Origin: Diploscapter coronatus
Taxonomy: Eukaryota; Nematoda; Chromadorea; Rhabditida; Rhabditidae
NCBI GenBank assembly: GCA_964036155.1
Contig: OZ038423.1
Coordinates: forward strand, 70,447,249-70,511,248
Direction of reading: 5' to 3'
DNA: 64,000 bases
Positions within the stretch are counted from its first letter, which is position 1; each line of letters opens with the position of its first letter. This document shows positions 14,751-26,505 of the stretch, in pieces. The translations under genes were made by a program, and so were the position numbers. Under the pieces are notes generated by a model. That model did no database searches. It saw only the letters and a program-made list of their open reading frames with translations, and had not been told where the DNA came from.

Positions 14751-15486
14751 ATGCCTGAAAAATATGCGAGAAATCAAGATTTACCTCTGCTATTTGGAAG
14801 ATTTGAGTATAGGGTAGGTTAAATTTAAATTCCATGTTTTAGATTATTATAATTTAAGACAGCCTCAATAATTGTCGCGGGACTAGAGATTTTATACTGG
14901 ATGTACTATGTCATTCTGCTAATCTTCACATGTATTCACTATGGAAAAGCTTGTAATATTCAATTTCGTTATTGAGTTTCGAGATTATCTGAATTCAGGG
15001 AGTATAATATTCACTTCAGTTAATTTGCTAACTCTATCTATTCAAATTGCCGTGCTATGGTACGGAGTTATCACTGAAAATCACAAATATCTCCAAACTC
15101 ATATAATATTCTTGGTAAGCTTCAAACCCTAGGAACAGATTAAGCAACGAAATCGTTAAGTATCTCACCAATACGTACGACATTTTCATGGCGATTATAT
15201 TTTTCATCTTATCAGTTGTGCCTTTCGCATATACCAATCAATATCTGCAGTACGGAGGCAGGGAATGGCATGGTAACTTGCATAATTACCCAATTAAATT
15301 ATAGTTAATTGGTATAATTATTCCAATACAGCTCGAACCTTTGCCATTGTGATGGGAAGCCTTCTGGTATTTTGGTTTGCCGTTAGAGTAGTTCTAACCT
15401 GGATAATCTATCGATATTGGAGGATTTTACGATCCTTAGCTCGAGGAACTCCAATGCCCTATATGAAACCCCCCGAAAATGTCTAA
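14751..15486 (+). CDS. Four-transmembrane protein, unknown
   Basis: Not assigned to a named family. Five exons join in phase. The N-terminus MPEKYARNQDLPLLFGRFEY is cytosolic-like, followed by four hydrophobic stretches: SIIVAGLEILYWMYYVILLI, SVNLLTLSIQIAVLWYGVI, YDIFMAIIFFILSVVPFAY and IVMGSLLVFWFAVRVVLTWI. It ends LARGTPMPYMKPPENV. The 46-nt intron ending at 15163 was chosen because only that acceptor keeps the frame open into YLTNTYDIF. The topology resembles the many four-TM nematode proteins of the tetraspan/claudin size class, but no claudin W-x-x-W-C-C or tetraspanin CCG motif is seen. About 190 residues. Confidence 0.75.
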
Positions 15487-15717
15487 TTGCCCGGTGTAAA
15501 GTTCACCTTTCCGGGGACTTTCTAGAAGATTATTTTTTCTCAACAATACGAAAATTGATGATAACATTGCTGATAATAAAGTGCTTTAATCCGGAAATAT
15601 TTAATGCTCCGCTCGAAAATATAGTTGAAAATCAGACGTTTATTCATTTTTACTCGTAATTATGACTCAATCTTTACATAAATCAGCAAGAACTATTTAT
15701 TCTTCAACAAAGGCTGT

Positions 15718-17698
15718 TTAGTGTTTGGGGTTGACGAATCCACCGACGAAAATCTTGGGCTTTGCCTGATTTGTCTGCAATGCGGCCGCCTTCTCCCACT
15801 TGGCCATGCCTTCAACTTGAGCCATTGCAGATCCAGACATGTAGACGTCACTGAAAATTTTAAATAGTCTAGATGTCGAATAAAGTGGACTTTATGCAAT
15901 ATGCATGGCTTAGAGGGTGTGGTCTTTCCCTTCCTTTTGGAAAGGGGAGGAAGAATGAAAAATTCTATCTTCAACTTACCGATTGACGGTGATGCTGCAG
16001 ACCTGTTCGACCTGAGCGAACTGTTTGACTGTGGGAGAGTTCCAGCATCCGAATGGAGAGAAGTCCGAGAAATTGGGCGAGGTTTCGCCTGAAACTCCGC
16101 CTCCCCTTACGTTCCAGTACCACAACATCACGTCGTTGCCTAAACAATTTGAATCAAGTTGCTAACCTAACCAACAGTTCTACGATAGCAAGAGAATATC
16201 ACACTATTCAAGATATTGTTGTCTTACTATCATACAACATTACTGATTTTTCCTTACCCGCTCCGGTCCATCCACCAGTGATCTGATTCCAGTCGTAGGC
16301 AGAGGTGTAGATACCCACGCTCAAGCTGTATTGCTAAATCAAGTCAATAATATCCTGGATTTTTATAAATCACTAATAGTGAATCTTACTCTAGCTCTAG
16401 CGATAATACTGTTAATGAAGTTGATGTTGCTGTTAGAGTTGGTCGGCCAGTTGATTGGCGAAGTGACTTGGATCCAGATGGCTCTGACAGTGATTCCCCT
16501 TGAATTCAGTCCATTGTAGACCTCATCCAGTTGCTGATATCCTGTTTTGCTCGACATCGGCTGCGGAGTCATGTAGATCTCGATTCCGAGACCAGCTTAA
16601 ATCACATTCTTCTTAAGGATCCATCTTTAACATGGTAACTAATAAAATTAGTATGATGAAGTAAATGAAAGTATAGCATATTTAAGAAAAAATTTTTTTC
16701 TTAAACATTTATCGTACTATTTTTACCAATTGCCTTTCAGACTTACCAGAATAAGCATTGTTAATGTTAGTGCAGGAGTTAGCGTCGAACGATCCCTGAC
16801 CAGCAGGATTGTAGGCTCTGAAATTTGCTTTCTCGAATTGTTCAATCCAGCATTCTTAACTCACCTAACAAATGCGGTGCTGTAACTGTTCTGTCTCAAG
16901 CACTGCATCTGGGCAACTGTGGCGACCTGGGCGAAGTCTACTGCGTACGCATAAGCTGCCTAAATTCAGTTTTAGGTAAGTTGGCTAAAAATTCCACTTT
17001 TATACCAGTTGCGAAGGCGGAACAATCGCGGGTGCGGGTTCGGGTTCCTGTTTCTTGAACGTCATGACCGGGGCGGGCGGAACGAAGGCCGGATTTTTCT
17101 CCTCTTCTCTTACGAAGGTGGCCTTCTTATCGGCTAGCTTCAGGTTGAGGGCCTGCAGAGTGGGAATCAGTGTTGAGCAGAAAGTTCAGTTTCAAAATTT
17201 CGGAAACGGAATTTCCACCCAACACTGGTGGTAATATTTACGCTTCGTTAAATCATGCTGATAATTCGTAATGATATTGTTCCTGTATCTATTTTCCTGT
17301 CATATAAGCGTCGATATTTACGAATTTATGTGACAATATATTGGTAGGCAATTTGGAAAAGTAGTTGCATCGTTATATGCGAAATAGTATAAGATTTATA
17401 AGGGAAAGAATCTTTTAGTATTTCGCGTGTAACGATGCGACTATTGCAACTACTTTTCCAAGTTGCCAACTGCTTATATTTGAATTACCTGTTTGGGATG
17501 ATTGTACTCGATGACGATTTCATTGCCGACCATTTTCGCGTTATCGACTGGGGCATTTTGGTTGGAATTTGCCGAGAGCTCTTTGAGCTTCTGGAGGAGT
17601 TTCTGATGAGTGTTGGCCACACGGTCCGCGAACGAAATTGGCTTGTCTGCCAAAGCTAAAGCCGCCAAGCAGCTCAGACCAAGTAGCCACAGTTGCAT
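15718..17698 (-). CDS. GH25 lysozyme, nematode LYS type, with N-terminal extension
   Basis: Secreted muramidase-family protein of the protist-type (GH25) group that nematodes use against ingested bacteria. It starts at 17698 with signal peptide MQLWLLGLSCLAALALA, then an extension of about 100 residues (HQKLLQKLKELSANSNQ, KKATFVREEEKNPAFVPPAP and a Glu/Pro-rich linker). The catalytic-domain order is AYAYAVDFAQVATVAQMQCL, RAYNPAGQGSFDANSC, GLGIEIYMTPQPMSSKTGYQ, ITVRAIWIQVTSPINWPT, YSLSVGIYTSAYDWNQITGG, NDVMLWYWNVRGGGVSG, SPFGCWNSPTVKQFAQVEQV and a tail ending FVGGFVNPKH. Where other GH25 enzymes have Asp-x-Glu, this one has Ile-Gln-Val, so activity is not assured. Intron 1 holds an inverted repeat. 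GATA-type motifs lie upstream (17889, 17915, 18241). Confidence 0.93.
17347..17467. repeat. Long imperfect hairpin in lysozyme intron 1
   Basis: The left arm (17347-17398) and right arm (17408-17467) are reverse complements over about 50 nt, sharing TTGGAAAAGTAGTTGC, then ATCGTTA and GCGAAATA. The right arm has one 9-nt insertion and the arms differ at several other sites. The loop is only about ten nt. This looks like a short foldback or MITE-type repeat; a structured RNA is the alternative. Confidence 0.75.
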
Positions 17699-18563
17699 GG
17701 TTGATCTGAAAAAAGAAATTAATTGAATTAAATTTCTAAAAAATGATAGTAAGATAAGAATAATGAAAATTAGCGCATTTAAAAACATAGAAAATTCTTA
17801 TTGGTCGCATTTAAATCAAATGAGAAAGCTACGGAAAATCGAATCTGAAAATTCGATTTGATGAATTCAAAAACGTTTAAATAATAAGCGATAAGAAAAG
17901 CAAGTCCTCTGTGGCTTATCAAAACGACGACTCGAGTCTTTTATTTAGTCGCTCTGAAGGGCGAGATGATTTTAAGTTTAAGCTTAAATAAAAGATAAGA
18001 CGGGTGCGCACGGTTTAGGGCCTAAATTTCTATGATTCTGAATCATTCAATTTATTAATAAACAATAGCGAAAAAAACTCAATCATAAACAGTTTCCGGT
18101 CAGATATGCAATTGGAAATTATTACGTAAGAAATAGTAGTGCAAATTGTGTAGAGGGTTAGATCAAATAATTATTCGAGAATTAATTATCACTTTATTAC
18201 TACAAAATATGAAATTGATCTTTTTGTCTCCGAATTAACTCTTATCAGTTGTCATTTGGTTTTAGTATCTATGACAGCTTGTGGCATTATTCTACAAAAA
18301 CGATGATATCATCATGGTATTTTCTTCAAGCCATTTGGAATCATGAAATTATTATTGATCAGTTATCAATTATCATTCAAATTGCACCCACACAGATAAC
18401 ATGTAATGCTTTTCTGTCTAGAAATATTCATGGTGTCTTAAAAGGAAACAAGTTATTCAACCAGTCAAAATCGGACAAATCTCTGAGTCTGAGATTTCAA
18501 AGGATTAGGAATATCGTAAAGAGAGGGGAAGAATAGCTTCAGTCATTCATTCTTCACTTAAAT
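17699..18563. other. Intergenic, divergent lysozyme/collagen promoters
   Basis: Contains scattered GATA-type motifs (GCGATAAG 17889, GGCTTATC 17913, CTTATCAGTT 18241-18250) that could serve the lysozyme, since nematode gut genes are driven by GATA factors at TGATAA sites. A 95-codon plus-strand frame at 18249 shows no similarity and is not called. Confidence 0.45.
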
Positions 18564-20909
18564 ATGCATGAAAGAGACGTTCTTCAATATTCTACGGCAT
18601 TTTCTGTCGCTCTAATTATTATAATTTGCACGTAAGCTAATTGGGTAGTTAAATTGTAACTATGAAAACCACGAATTTAGATGGGTACCTTCAACGATTA
18701 GCAATATTTCGCAAATTCGTAATAAACTGAACAATGAGATGACTCAATTTTCTAAACTCGAAGGGAAAGTCTGGGTTGAATTGCGGGAAGCCAGGAAAGA
18801 ACCTGAGTCGGGTACTTGGAAAATTAGCAACTTAACGAAATAATACATACGTGTAGGGTTGGAAACTGAGAAATGACGGGATGTCGTGATGGCGTGAGCT
18901 ATCCTTTCCCACGCTATTTCTCTCCACTCTCCTCCCCTCGCCTATCCCTAACTAGAGCGCACGTTCTCGCATCATCACGTTATTTCAACATTGTCTGTAG
19001 GGTTAGAAGAGGATAGATAATAATAATAGGAAAATGCCATTTTCTCATACTATTTCATGGGGTTTCGAAATATCTAAATTGTGAATTTTCAAGTTATGGT
19101 TTAGAATCCGAAAAAGGAAAGGGGAAGGGCCGTATAAAGCGAGATTATGATGGATACGGCCTGGAGCGGGGATTGACGTACGACTTCTGCGAGTGTGAAC
19201 ACAACTCATTATGCCCTGCAGGGCCCAAAGGCAAAAATGGTAAGCTGAACAAATTGTGCTTTAGCAGGAGAATTTTTCTGCTCTAAGTTCTCTTCAAGAA
19301 TGAAATCACTCCAAAAATGGAAAAATAAATATGATTCACTTCGCGATTAGCCTCTATTTTCACGTAGAGAAATGCAATATTAAATAATTATTTAATTTTA
19401 TACTTCTTTCATCATTAAATTCTCGTAATTAGATAGTTTGCCGATTAAACTATTTAGGAAAAGATGGTCTCAACGGGGAGCATGGAAGGAAGGGAGAGCC
19501 TGTAATTATTTGACTCCAGAATTTGAATATTTTTAAAAATTTAATTTCATGGCCCGCCTGGCTTACCCGGAATAATTCCTCCTGTACTTTATACGATTGT
19601 CGAGGGCTGTAGAGTTTGTCCGTTCGGAAAGAAAGGAGTAATTTAAATAATTTATTAACAAAAGAAATGTTAAACATACCCTAATTTCAGAAGCCTGGCA
19701 CTAAAGGCAGGGACGGCCGTGATGTAAGATTTAATAAAATTATCCAGTGACATAGTTTAAAATCACTTAAATCTCAGGGCTTAAGAGGTCTACCAGGAAA
19801 AAATGGTCGGATGGGAATTCCGGGGTCAGATTAGGATTTTAAAATTACAATAATCTTAAAATTTAAATTCAGCTTCCAAGGCAGGATCGGTGAACCTGGA
19901 AGTAAGTATTCACCTTTCCTGAAAACGATTTACCTTTTAAATTTCTAGAGCCCGGCGTAAATGGCAGAATGGGTAGGGTTGGACCTCCAGGTTATTTTCT
20001 ATTTGACCAAGAACACTTTTAACCGACTTACCTAAGGCATGCCTGGCTTGGACGGCGTTAACTGGGTGAAGGGGTTGGTCGGCGAACCGGGGTTGCCCGG
20101 AAAACCTGGGTAAAAATTCGCCTAATCCTTTAAAAATACCTATTTTCAACTAGTCTCTTTTCGAATCACTTAACTTGTTTTCGATCACCTATCTTTTTAA
20201 ATGATCTAAATTTTTCCTATTTTAGATTTCCTGGGAAGCCGGGCGGTTGGTAGAGATTTTAATTTTGCTTTTAAAAATAAAATTCAGAACCGGGAACTCC
20301 AGGAAGAATGGGTGAATTGGGAGGTTGCTTAGATTTTTCTGTAATTTTTCGCATTTTCAAATTTAGAACCAGGCCCAATCGGACTTATGGGGAGGCCTGG
20401 TCCTCAAGGGAGGCAAGGTGAATTTTTCTGAGATTTTTCGTGTTACTCTCCGATTTTTCCGAGTTCAATTTCTGAGTCGTGCCTTTATTTGTGGCTGAGT
20501 GACCTTCATAATTCCATTCTTCCCAATTCCATCTATTCCCTCCCATACACTGTTTCTTCGATATGTTTCAATTAATTTTTCGGTTTTTGTGTCACTGGTT
20601 TAAGCAAAAAACTACCCTGAGTAACACGTTCAAAAGATGCAATAATAATTAGTACACAGAACTCCGGTCATTTGACCGTGAACAGAACAAACAAACAAAC
20701 AAGCAAGCAAAAATTATTGAGGCACGTGATCTTCTATTTTTAAAAAAAAAATCGTAAATTAGGTCTTCTATTATAAAATTACGATATTTAAATTTCAGGC
20801 GACAAAGGTCCGAAAGGGATACCCGGAGATAGGCCAGGATCGGACGCTGGCTATTGTCCTTGCCCAAGAAGAGTCACGAAAAATTCGAATTTCTTTCCAT
20901 TTTTCTGAA
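18564..20909 (+). CDS. Nematode cuticle collagen
   Basis: Structural protein of the exoskeleton. The N-terminal exon MHERDVLQYSTAFSVALIII is the membrane-anchor segment of cuticle collagens. Exon 2 (ISQIRNKLNNEMTQFSKLEG then VWVELREAR) matches the conserved W-x-EL region. A proprotein cleavage site RIKR follows, then the Cys-rich knot DFCECEHNSLCPAGPKG, Gly-X-Y repeats, a second Cys group (GCRVCPFGKKG), more Gly-X-Y and the typical end PGSDAGYCPCPRR. Unlike most C. elegans collagens, which have few introns, the triple-helix region is split into about a dozen mini-exons, many starting after the first base of a Gly codon. Every junction preserves Gly-X-Y, but the exon at 19551 needs an intron ending CAT rather than CAG. 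Confidence 0.95.
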
Positions 20910-23859
20910 TAAATTTTTGATCTTCCGAGTGTTGACGTCAAGCCCTCTGAATCCTGACGACGAAAGGAAAAAGTTGGTCTAAGCAGGGAGTTGAAGAGTG
21001 AAAGATTCGCAGTTATGTGCGAATTGAAATGGTGAATGTCTTTGAATAGAGGGCAAGCAAACATGTGGTTTGAAGCGAATCTTTCCAACCATCTTTGTCT
21101 TTTCCATTTGCATAAATCCCTCGTTCAGTTTTCACTAATCCACATTTTACCTGAAAATCTGATGGATTTCAATTTCTACCTGCGAAAGTTTCGTTTACGG
21201 TCAACGGATACAAAATCTTCTTGTAGAGTTTAATATAATCTTTGTAAATCCATCTGAATCGTATCCATAAAATTCAACTTTATTACACTTGTTTCTTTGA
21301 ATTTAAGCGTTACGGTTTCTTCAATGATAAGGGACGGGATTAGAGATCGCGAGGAAATGAGAACAGTGTGGGTTAGAGAAGCAGAATGACCTTGCTCGGC
21401 TATGTTCGTTTTGTTCGTGTCTTCCTCTCATTTCGTTCCCTGCAATTCCTTTGTACGAATCGCGCTTCTTGAACTTTCCTGCACAATTCTTATAAAATGC
21501 TATTTTCCTATGCTATTTCTCTATCTTCTATAGAAATAGTGTGGTAGGATGAGCGAGAGGAGAGGAGAGGACAGAGCATTACTAGCCTCAGATTGGAAGA
21601 CTTGTATTTGTGACCGAATGTCTATTTCCATATAAAGAAGCTGGACTTCACCACCCCGCGTGCCCCTCGCTCCAAGCTTTTGCTACACAAACATGATTCT
21701 TTTTTTCCATCACATATTTCCAGCTTTTTATTTTCATTTACTATAAAACACATGCCCACGGATTTGTATGCAGAAAAATACTTTCTAGTCTTCAGAAATA
21801 TTAGGATCCAAACTTCCGACCTGAACTATGCTACACCTCTAAGCCTGAATTAAAATTTAGCAATTTAACTCATTTTCAACTATTACACCATGACGAAATC
21901 CACATCGACCCTAGGATTTTGGGATTAGCGAAAGAGAGAGCTTTAGATCTATTGGCAACGAATACTGTAATTTTCTCTTGTTCTCTCGTTTTTATACTCT
22001 ATTTTTTCACACACCTGTCGGCATGCGTTCTTTCAAATTTTCCTTCTGAACAATTCCTCTATTTCTTTTCTTTCCCATTCCTGACCCCTTGACCTTATGC
22101 TAATGAGGGTTACCTTTTATTCGCCTGTTTCCTTCATTCTTTCAGAATCTTTTGTCTTACACCTTTCCTATACTCGTCACTCTGAGTCTTCCTATTGTCA
22201 AAAACTTACCGTCTTTCTAGAATTATCCCTCTTTTCATATATGGTCTTCTTAAACTAGCATATTTTATTTAATTTTCATGCAATAGATTAGATTTTACGA
22301 GGCTCTTTCGGGAATTTTTCGACAGTTCTTTTGTATTTCTCACCTCTCGAGTAAAAAGTGCGAAGAAGTTATTGTGGGATAATTGGTCTTAGGTAGCTCC
22401 AACTTGTCTATTTCTTTTCCTCGTTTTCTTTTTCTTCTCTCTATTTTCCCTGCTCTCATTTTTTCTCCCATTCTCTGCTAAGTATCGTGTGCTGTTGCAT
22501 CAATTCGCGCTGTGCTGTATCCCAGACGTTTTTCTTTCTTCAACCGATTTGCAATGAAGATCAAAGGTTTTGTATCGCAGTTGCACATTATACATCTCCT
22601 AACGCTGAACTTCCTCAGTTCGATACTTAAGCACAAGGCCATTTAAGACATATGCATGTCTGTGTCTGCGGGCCTCGCTTACAATAAGCATTATGGTCTG
22701 TCTTCCTGCTTTGACATTAACCTAATTTTGGCTCTTTTCTTCCATATTGCATAAGTAATAATTTCGAACTTGGCCTAGTATCTTCAGCTCTTCAATTGTG
22801 GTAATTGCTATCTTGTACACTAACTAATCTATATATGGGAGTTTTAGTATCGTATAGTGTAAAACTGTAAGCAAGCATATATTATAGGGCTTTCTCTTTC
22901 ACATCGATGCACATTTGTATATTTGCACTGAACTATTCAGGGGAACGCTGTTCAGGTCTTCTTACGATTCATTTTTACAGTCGTGGATCTTATAACCCTT
23001 GGCCGATCGATAATATCCTCGAGTACAGGCACAATTTCTTATGCAATATCATCTAAGGACGAACACTTGGAACGAAATAAATGAAATGCCAATTTTGAAA
23101 CTCGGTTTTCGAAAAAAATAGTGCATTTCAAAAATTCAGGAGCTTTCGAACTATTTGAAGCTACGCAATGCACACATTTTTCATTCTCAACTTTGCTCGT
23201 CATTTATTATGTCTCAAGTGATCGGGCTCTGACAATGCACTTTCTCCATCCATTGTTATGTGCATTGTGCAACTACTCTATTAATTCATTCGTTCATTCT
23301 ATTATATATGAAATGAAAAGTAAAATGTCAAGTATACTTTTGTTGCGCGAGAAAATAGTGAGATGAATAACTTTTTGCCATATTATGTAAGTTTCACTTG
23401 TTCTTGCTTCCGGGGAGCGAGTGTGCTCTCAGACTCGCAATAATTATCGAATCTGTCTTAACCTCCTATCCCAGTTCCTTTGTATTCTCAGTCTCAGAAC
23501 ATGGTCGTGTAGTGTAATTGTGAGTTCGCTGTTTTTTCCTCCTTCCTTATTCCTTATTTTTTCGTAATTTCCATTTCCGACCTTGCCCCACAATCATGCT
23601 CACCACACTGTATTGCGTGTTACATTTTTTGAATCGTATCCAAAGACGTTGGACGATTTTTACTTCGCGCAAAAAGAATGAAGTCTTTTTTCAGAAACAC
23701 AATTTCTGCGTAGAGAGAGATTGAACGAAATTAGACAACGACGACGACAAAACGCCCTACAGAGACCTGTAGAATATAGTGCAACAGCTGCAGTAGTCGT
23801 AGCCATTCCGTGTTCTATTATTTTCGGCTCTAATTTTTCTCAGCCTATACTCTTCTGAA
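20910..23859. other. Long intergenic region, no gene recognised
   Basis: Nearly 3 kb with many stop codons and pyrimidine-rich tracts (for example 22410-22480). Reading frames of 65-97 codons at 20795 (minus), 21036 and 23121 (plus) show no similarity, splice pattern or composition suggesting coding. No inverted or tandem repeat was evident by eye. It may hold promoter sequence for the ZP gene at 23860. Confidence 0.5.
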
Positions 23860-26505
23860 ATGAACCTAGAATCAGTCTATAATTGCCTAGTATTCTACCT
23901 AACAGTACTCCTGACTCAAGCTACAGTAGAATTTGATAATGCTTTGCAAGGTATGGTCAAGTTTAGATTCAGTTTCATACTGATAAATTCAGGAAAGCCC
24001 GAGATACACTGCGGCAATGGTACGATGAAGCTGACAATACCCACGATGAAGGGTCCTCCTTCGCATGTCTTTGCAAAGGGCCACTTTCATAAGGCATGAC
24101 TAACGATATCTTCTCATTGATAACATTTGATCTTTTCAGGAAGGTTGTTCATTTTCGAATTCTTCCGAAGTCACATTCAGCTTTCAACATTGTGATGTGA
24201 GGAGAAAACGAGAAGTATTCTTATAGCTTTTATTTCTTTGAAAATGGAAAACTTTTAGGTAAATCCAAGAGGCATGACCTTCCAAATGACAGTCATCGTG
24301 CAGCTGCATCCGATGTTCATGACGAAAGTCGACCGAGCCTACAATGTGCAGTGCTACTATCAGGAGGTCGAGAAGGCTGTCGGGGCTGAGATGGGAGTTA
24401 GGTAGGGCATGTGGAACCCTTTTTCTTTAATATTTAAAACGCATAGATGTAATACGCTAACAATGCTGCTCAAATCTGGGCTAATGTTGTTTGACACTGT
24501 GCTCAGAAAGGTGTTGACATTATTCATCCCCGTCAGTTACGGATGATTAATAAAGCTGTTGTTGGCGCTATTAACTGAGAAGGCCATGGGATTTCACAAT
24601 GTCTTAGGATGCGAGCCCCTACCCTTGCCTCTCACCTTTCCTTTGCTTGCTTTGCTTTCCTCTTGCCTTGACCTCCAAAGTTAACGCCTAATAAGAGGAG
24701 CTACACATACAGACAGAGGAACATTCTAACCACGCTCCGTTTCCTGCTAGCAAAAGGGATATATTCAGGGATATTCGCCCCTTAAGGACATTTTACACGC
24801 AGCGTAAACACTACTCTAAACACTAATCTTTGTCTGGCGGATGATTTGAAGTATACAGTACTCGAACAACAAACATTACGCAATAGCTTGCGAATCGAAA
24901 GTAAAAGTTACGATGAAATTTATGTTGAGTTTTAGCGACCTCCCGGAAAACGTCCTGACCAACGAAAACGAGCCCCCAAACTGCCTCTACACGCTACACA
25001 AGGTTGATCAAATAACCTAGGAGAAAGTGATCACTAGCAAAATTCAGGAGTCTCAAAATGGCCCGATCGCTAAATATGCCCAAGTTGGAGACATGATTTA
25101 CCACACATGGGATTGCCCTAGCGATGTAATGCCGATTTATCACAAATCGATAATAATCAATGACAATTAGGTCTACGGCATGTTGGTGCACGATTGCTTC
25201 GTTCTGGATGGTCAGGGGAACAATCATATGGTGATCGATCAAAATGGGTAAGTCTATTTAAATTCGAGGTAAAATACGAATTTTTCAAATTTAGATGCTC
25301 TCGCGATACCTTTCTCATGCCCGAACTCATCTATGATCATGGCTATACGAGGGCTGTAGCGGTGGGATTTCGATTATCCACCAAAATCTGAGATTTTAAA
25401 TTTAGAGTGCTTCCGCATATAATTTTCCTGATCAGAATTCCCTGTATTACAATTGTCAGATCAAAATCTGCTACAAAACTGATGGAGGGTGTGATGGGAT
25501 TACGGTAATTAAAAATTAGTATAAGTTATAGGAAAAAAAACTATTTATAGCCTCCTCGATGCGGTGCTAGTGCGGATTCTTCAAGTCCTTCTGCAACCAA
25601 AACGAAGGATCACGTCGAGCCTTCTGAAGACCCCATTGCTAACGATATCGACAAAGAGCAATTGATCACCTGGAGCACGACACAAGGTTCTTAAAACTCG
25701 GACGTTTTCAAAAATCATCGTCAACCTTCAGAATCCACAACGACGACGACAGCACCCTCGACGACGACAACGACAATGACAACATCAACAATGCCATCAA
25801 CAAAGACAACGTTGATTCTCCCCGCAGATTTCCCTAGACCGGTAACGATGCGACGCTTCATGGAAGAGAAGATGAAGAATGAAACAAAGTCCGAAAAATT
25901 CAAAGCAAAGAATCCGGCTAGTGCTGAGGAAGTAGAGGGATCTGGTAGGTTTAAACAAATGAATTCTCGGAAAATCAGTCATTTCAGGAATGAGTGACAT
26001 GCCTACCCCTGAAGCGCTGATTTTGAGCCCTGATGACCAGACAAATGGCAGCAATTCGAAGCGGGAAATCAAGCGAAGAGAAGCGTTGAAGAAGGCTATT
26101 GACGTCGATATTAGCTCTCCAGAGTTGACCATCGTCGACAAGGACTTCGGTAGGCTAATCTTCACTAAATTTTTAATGTCTAATGAAAACCAAAAGTTAG
26201 TATTGCAAAAGTGTAATAAATATTTCAGAAATGTCTAAATACACAAATTTCATTAGCTTATGAAGTACAATTTTTATGCCTAATGACTTTTTATTGAAAT
26301 TTGGATTTTAGCAGCCGAACTACCGTCAGCCCTTCGAAGTGAGCTACCCCAGACTGGGTTTGAATCGTCCGGAAATTCATCGGTTTGCCTGCCCCTGATT
26401 GCGTTTTGGGCTATTGGTGGACTAGCTGTAATTTGCTTCTCGATAATTCTCACAGCCCTTTGTTACGCCCTCAAGCAACGAGCGAAGTTTAATATTCTTC
26501 CGTAA
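23860..26505 (+). CDS. Cuticlin-like zona pellucida (ZP) domain protein
   Basis: Type I membrane protein of the cuticlin family, whose cleaved ZP domains polymerise into cuticle ridges or apical matrix. Signal peptide MNLESVYNCLVFYLTVLL. The ZP domain spans roughly residues 30-300: KPEIHCGNGTMKLTIPT, EGCSFSNSSEVTFSF, VNPRGMTFQMTVIVQLHP, TKVDRAYNVQCYY, PIAKYAQVGDMIYHTWDC, YGMLVHDCFVLDGQGNN, CSRDTFLMPELIYDHGYTRA and NSLYYNCQIKICYKTDGGC. A Thr-rich linker (STTTTTAPSTTTTTMTTSTM) and basic KREIKRRE, a possible furin-type site, precede the TM helix LPLIAFWAIGGLAVICFSII and a short basic tail. The intron at 24094-24139 starts GC. A 0.5-kb intron lies between 24403 and 24935. Confidence 0.95.

Noticed and set aside
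25721..26165. Val-rich and Ser/Phe-rich minus-strand frames
   Set aside because: They are antisense shadows of the Thr-rich and charged exons of the ZP gene.
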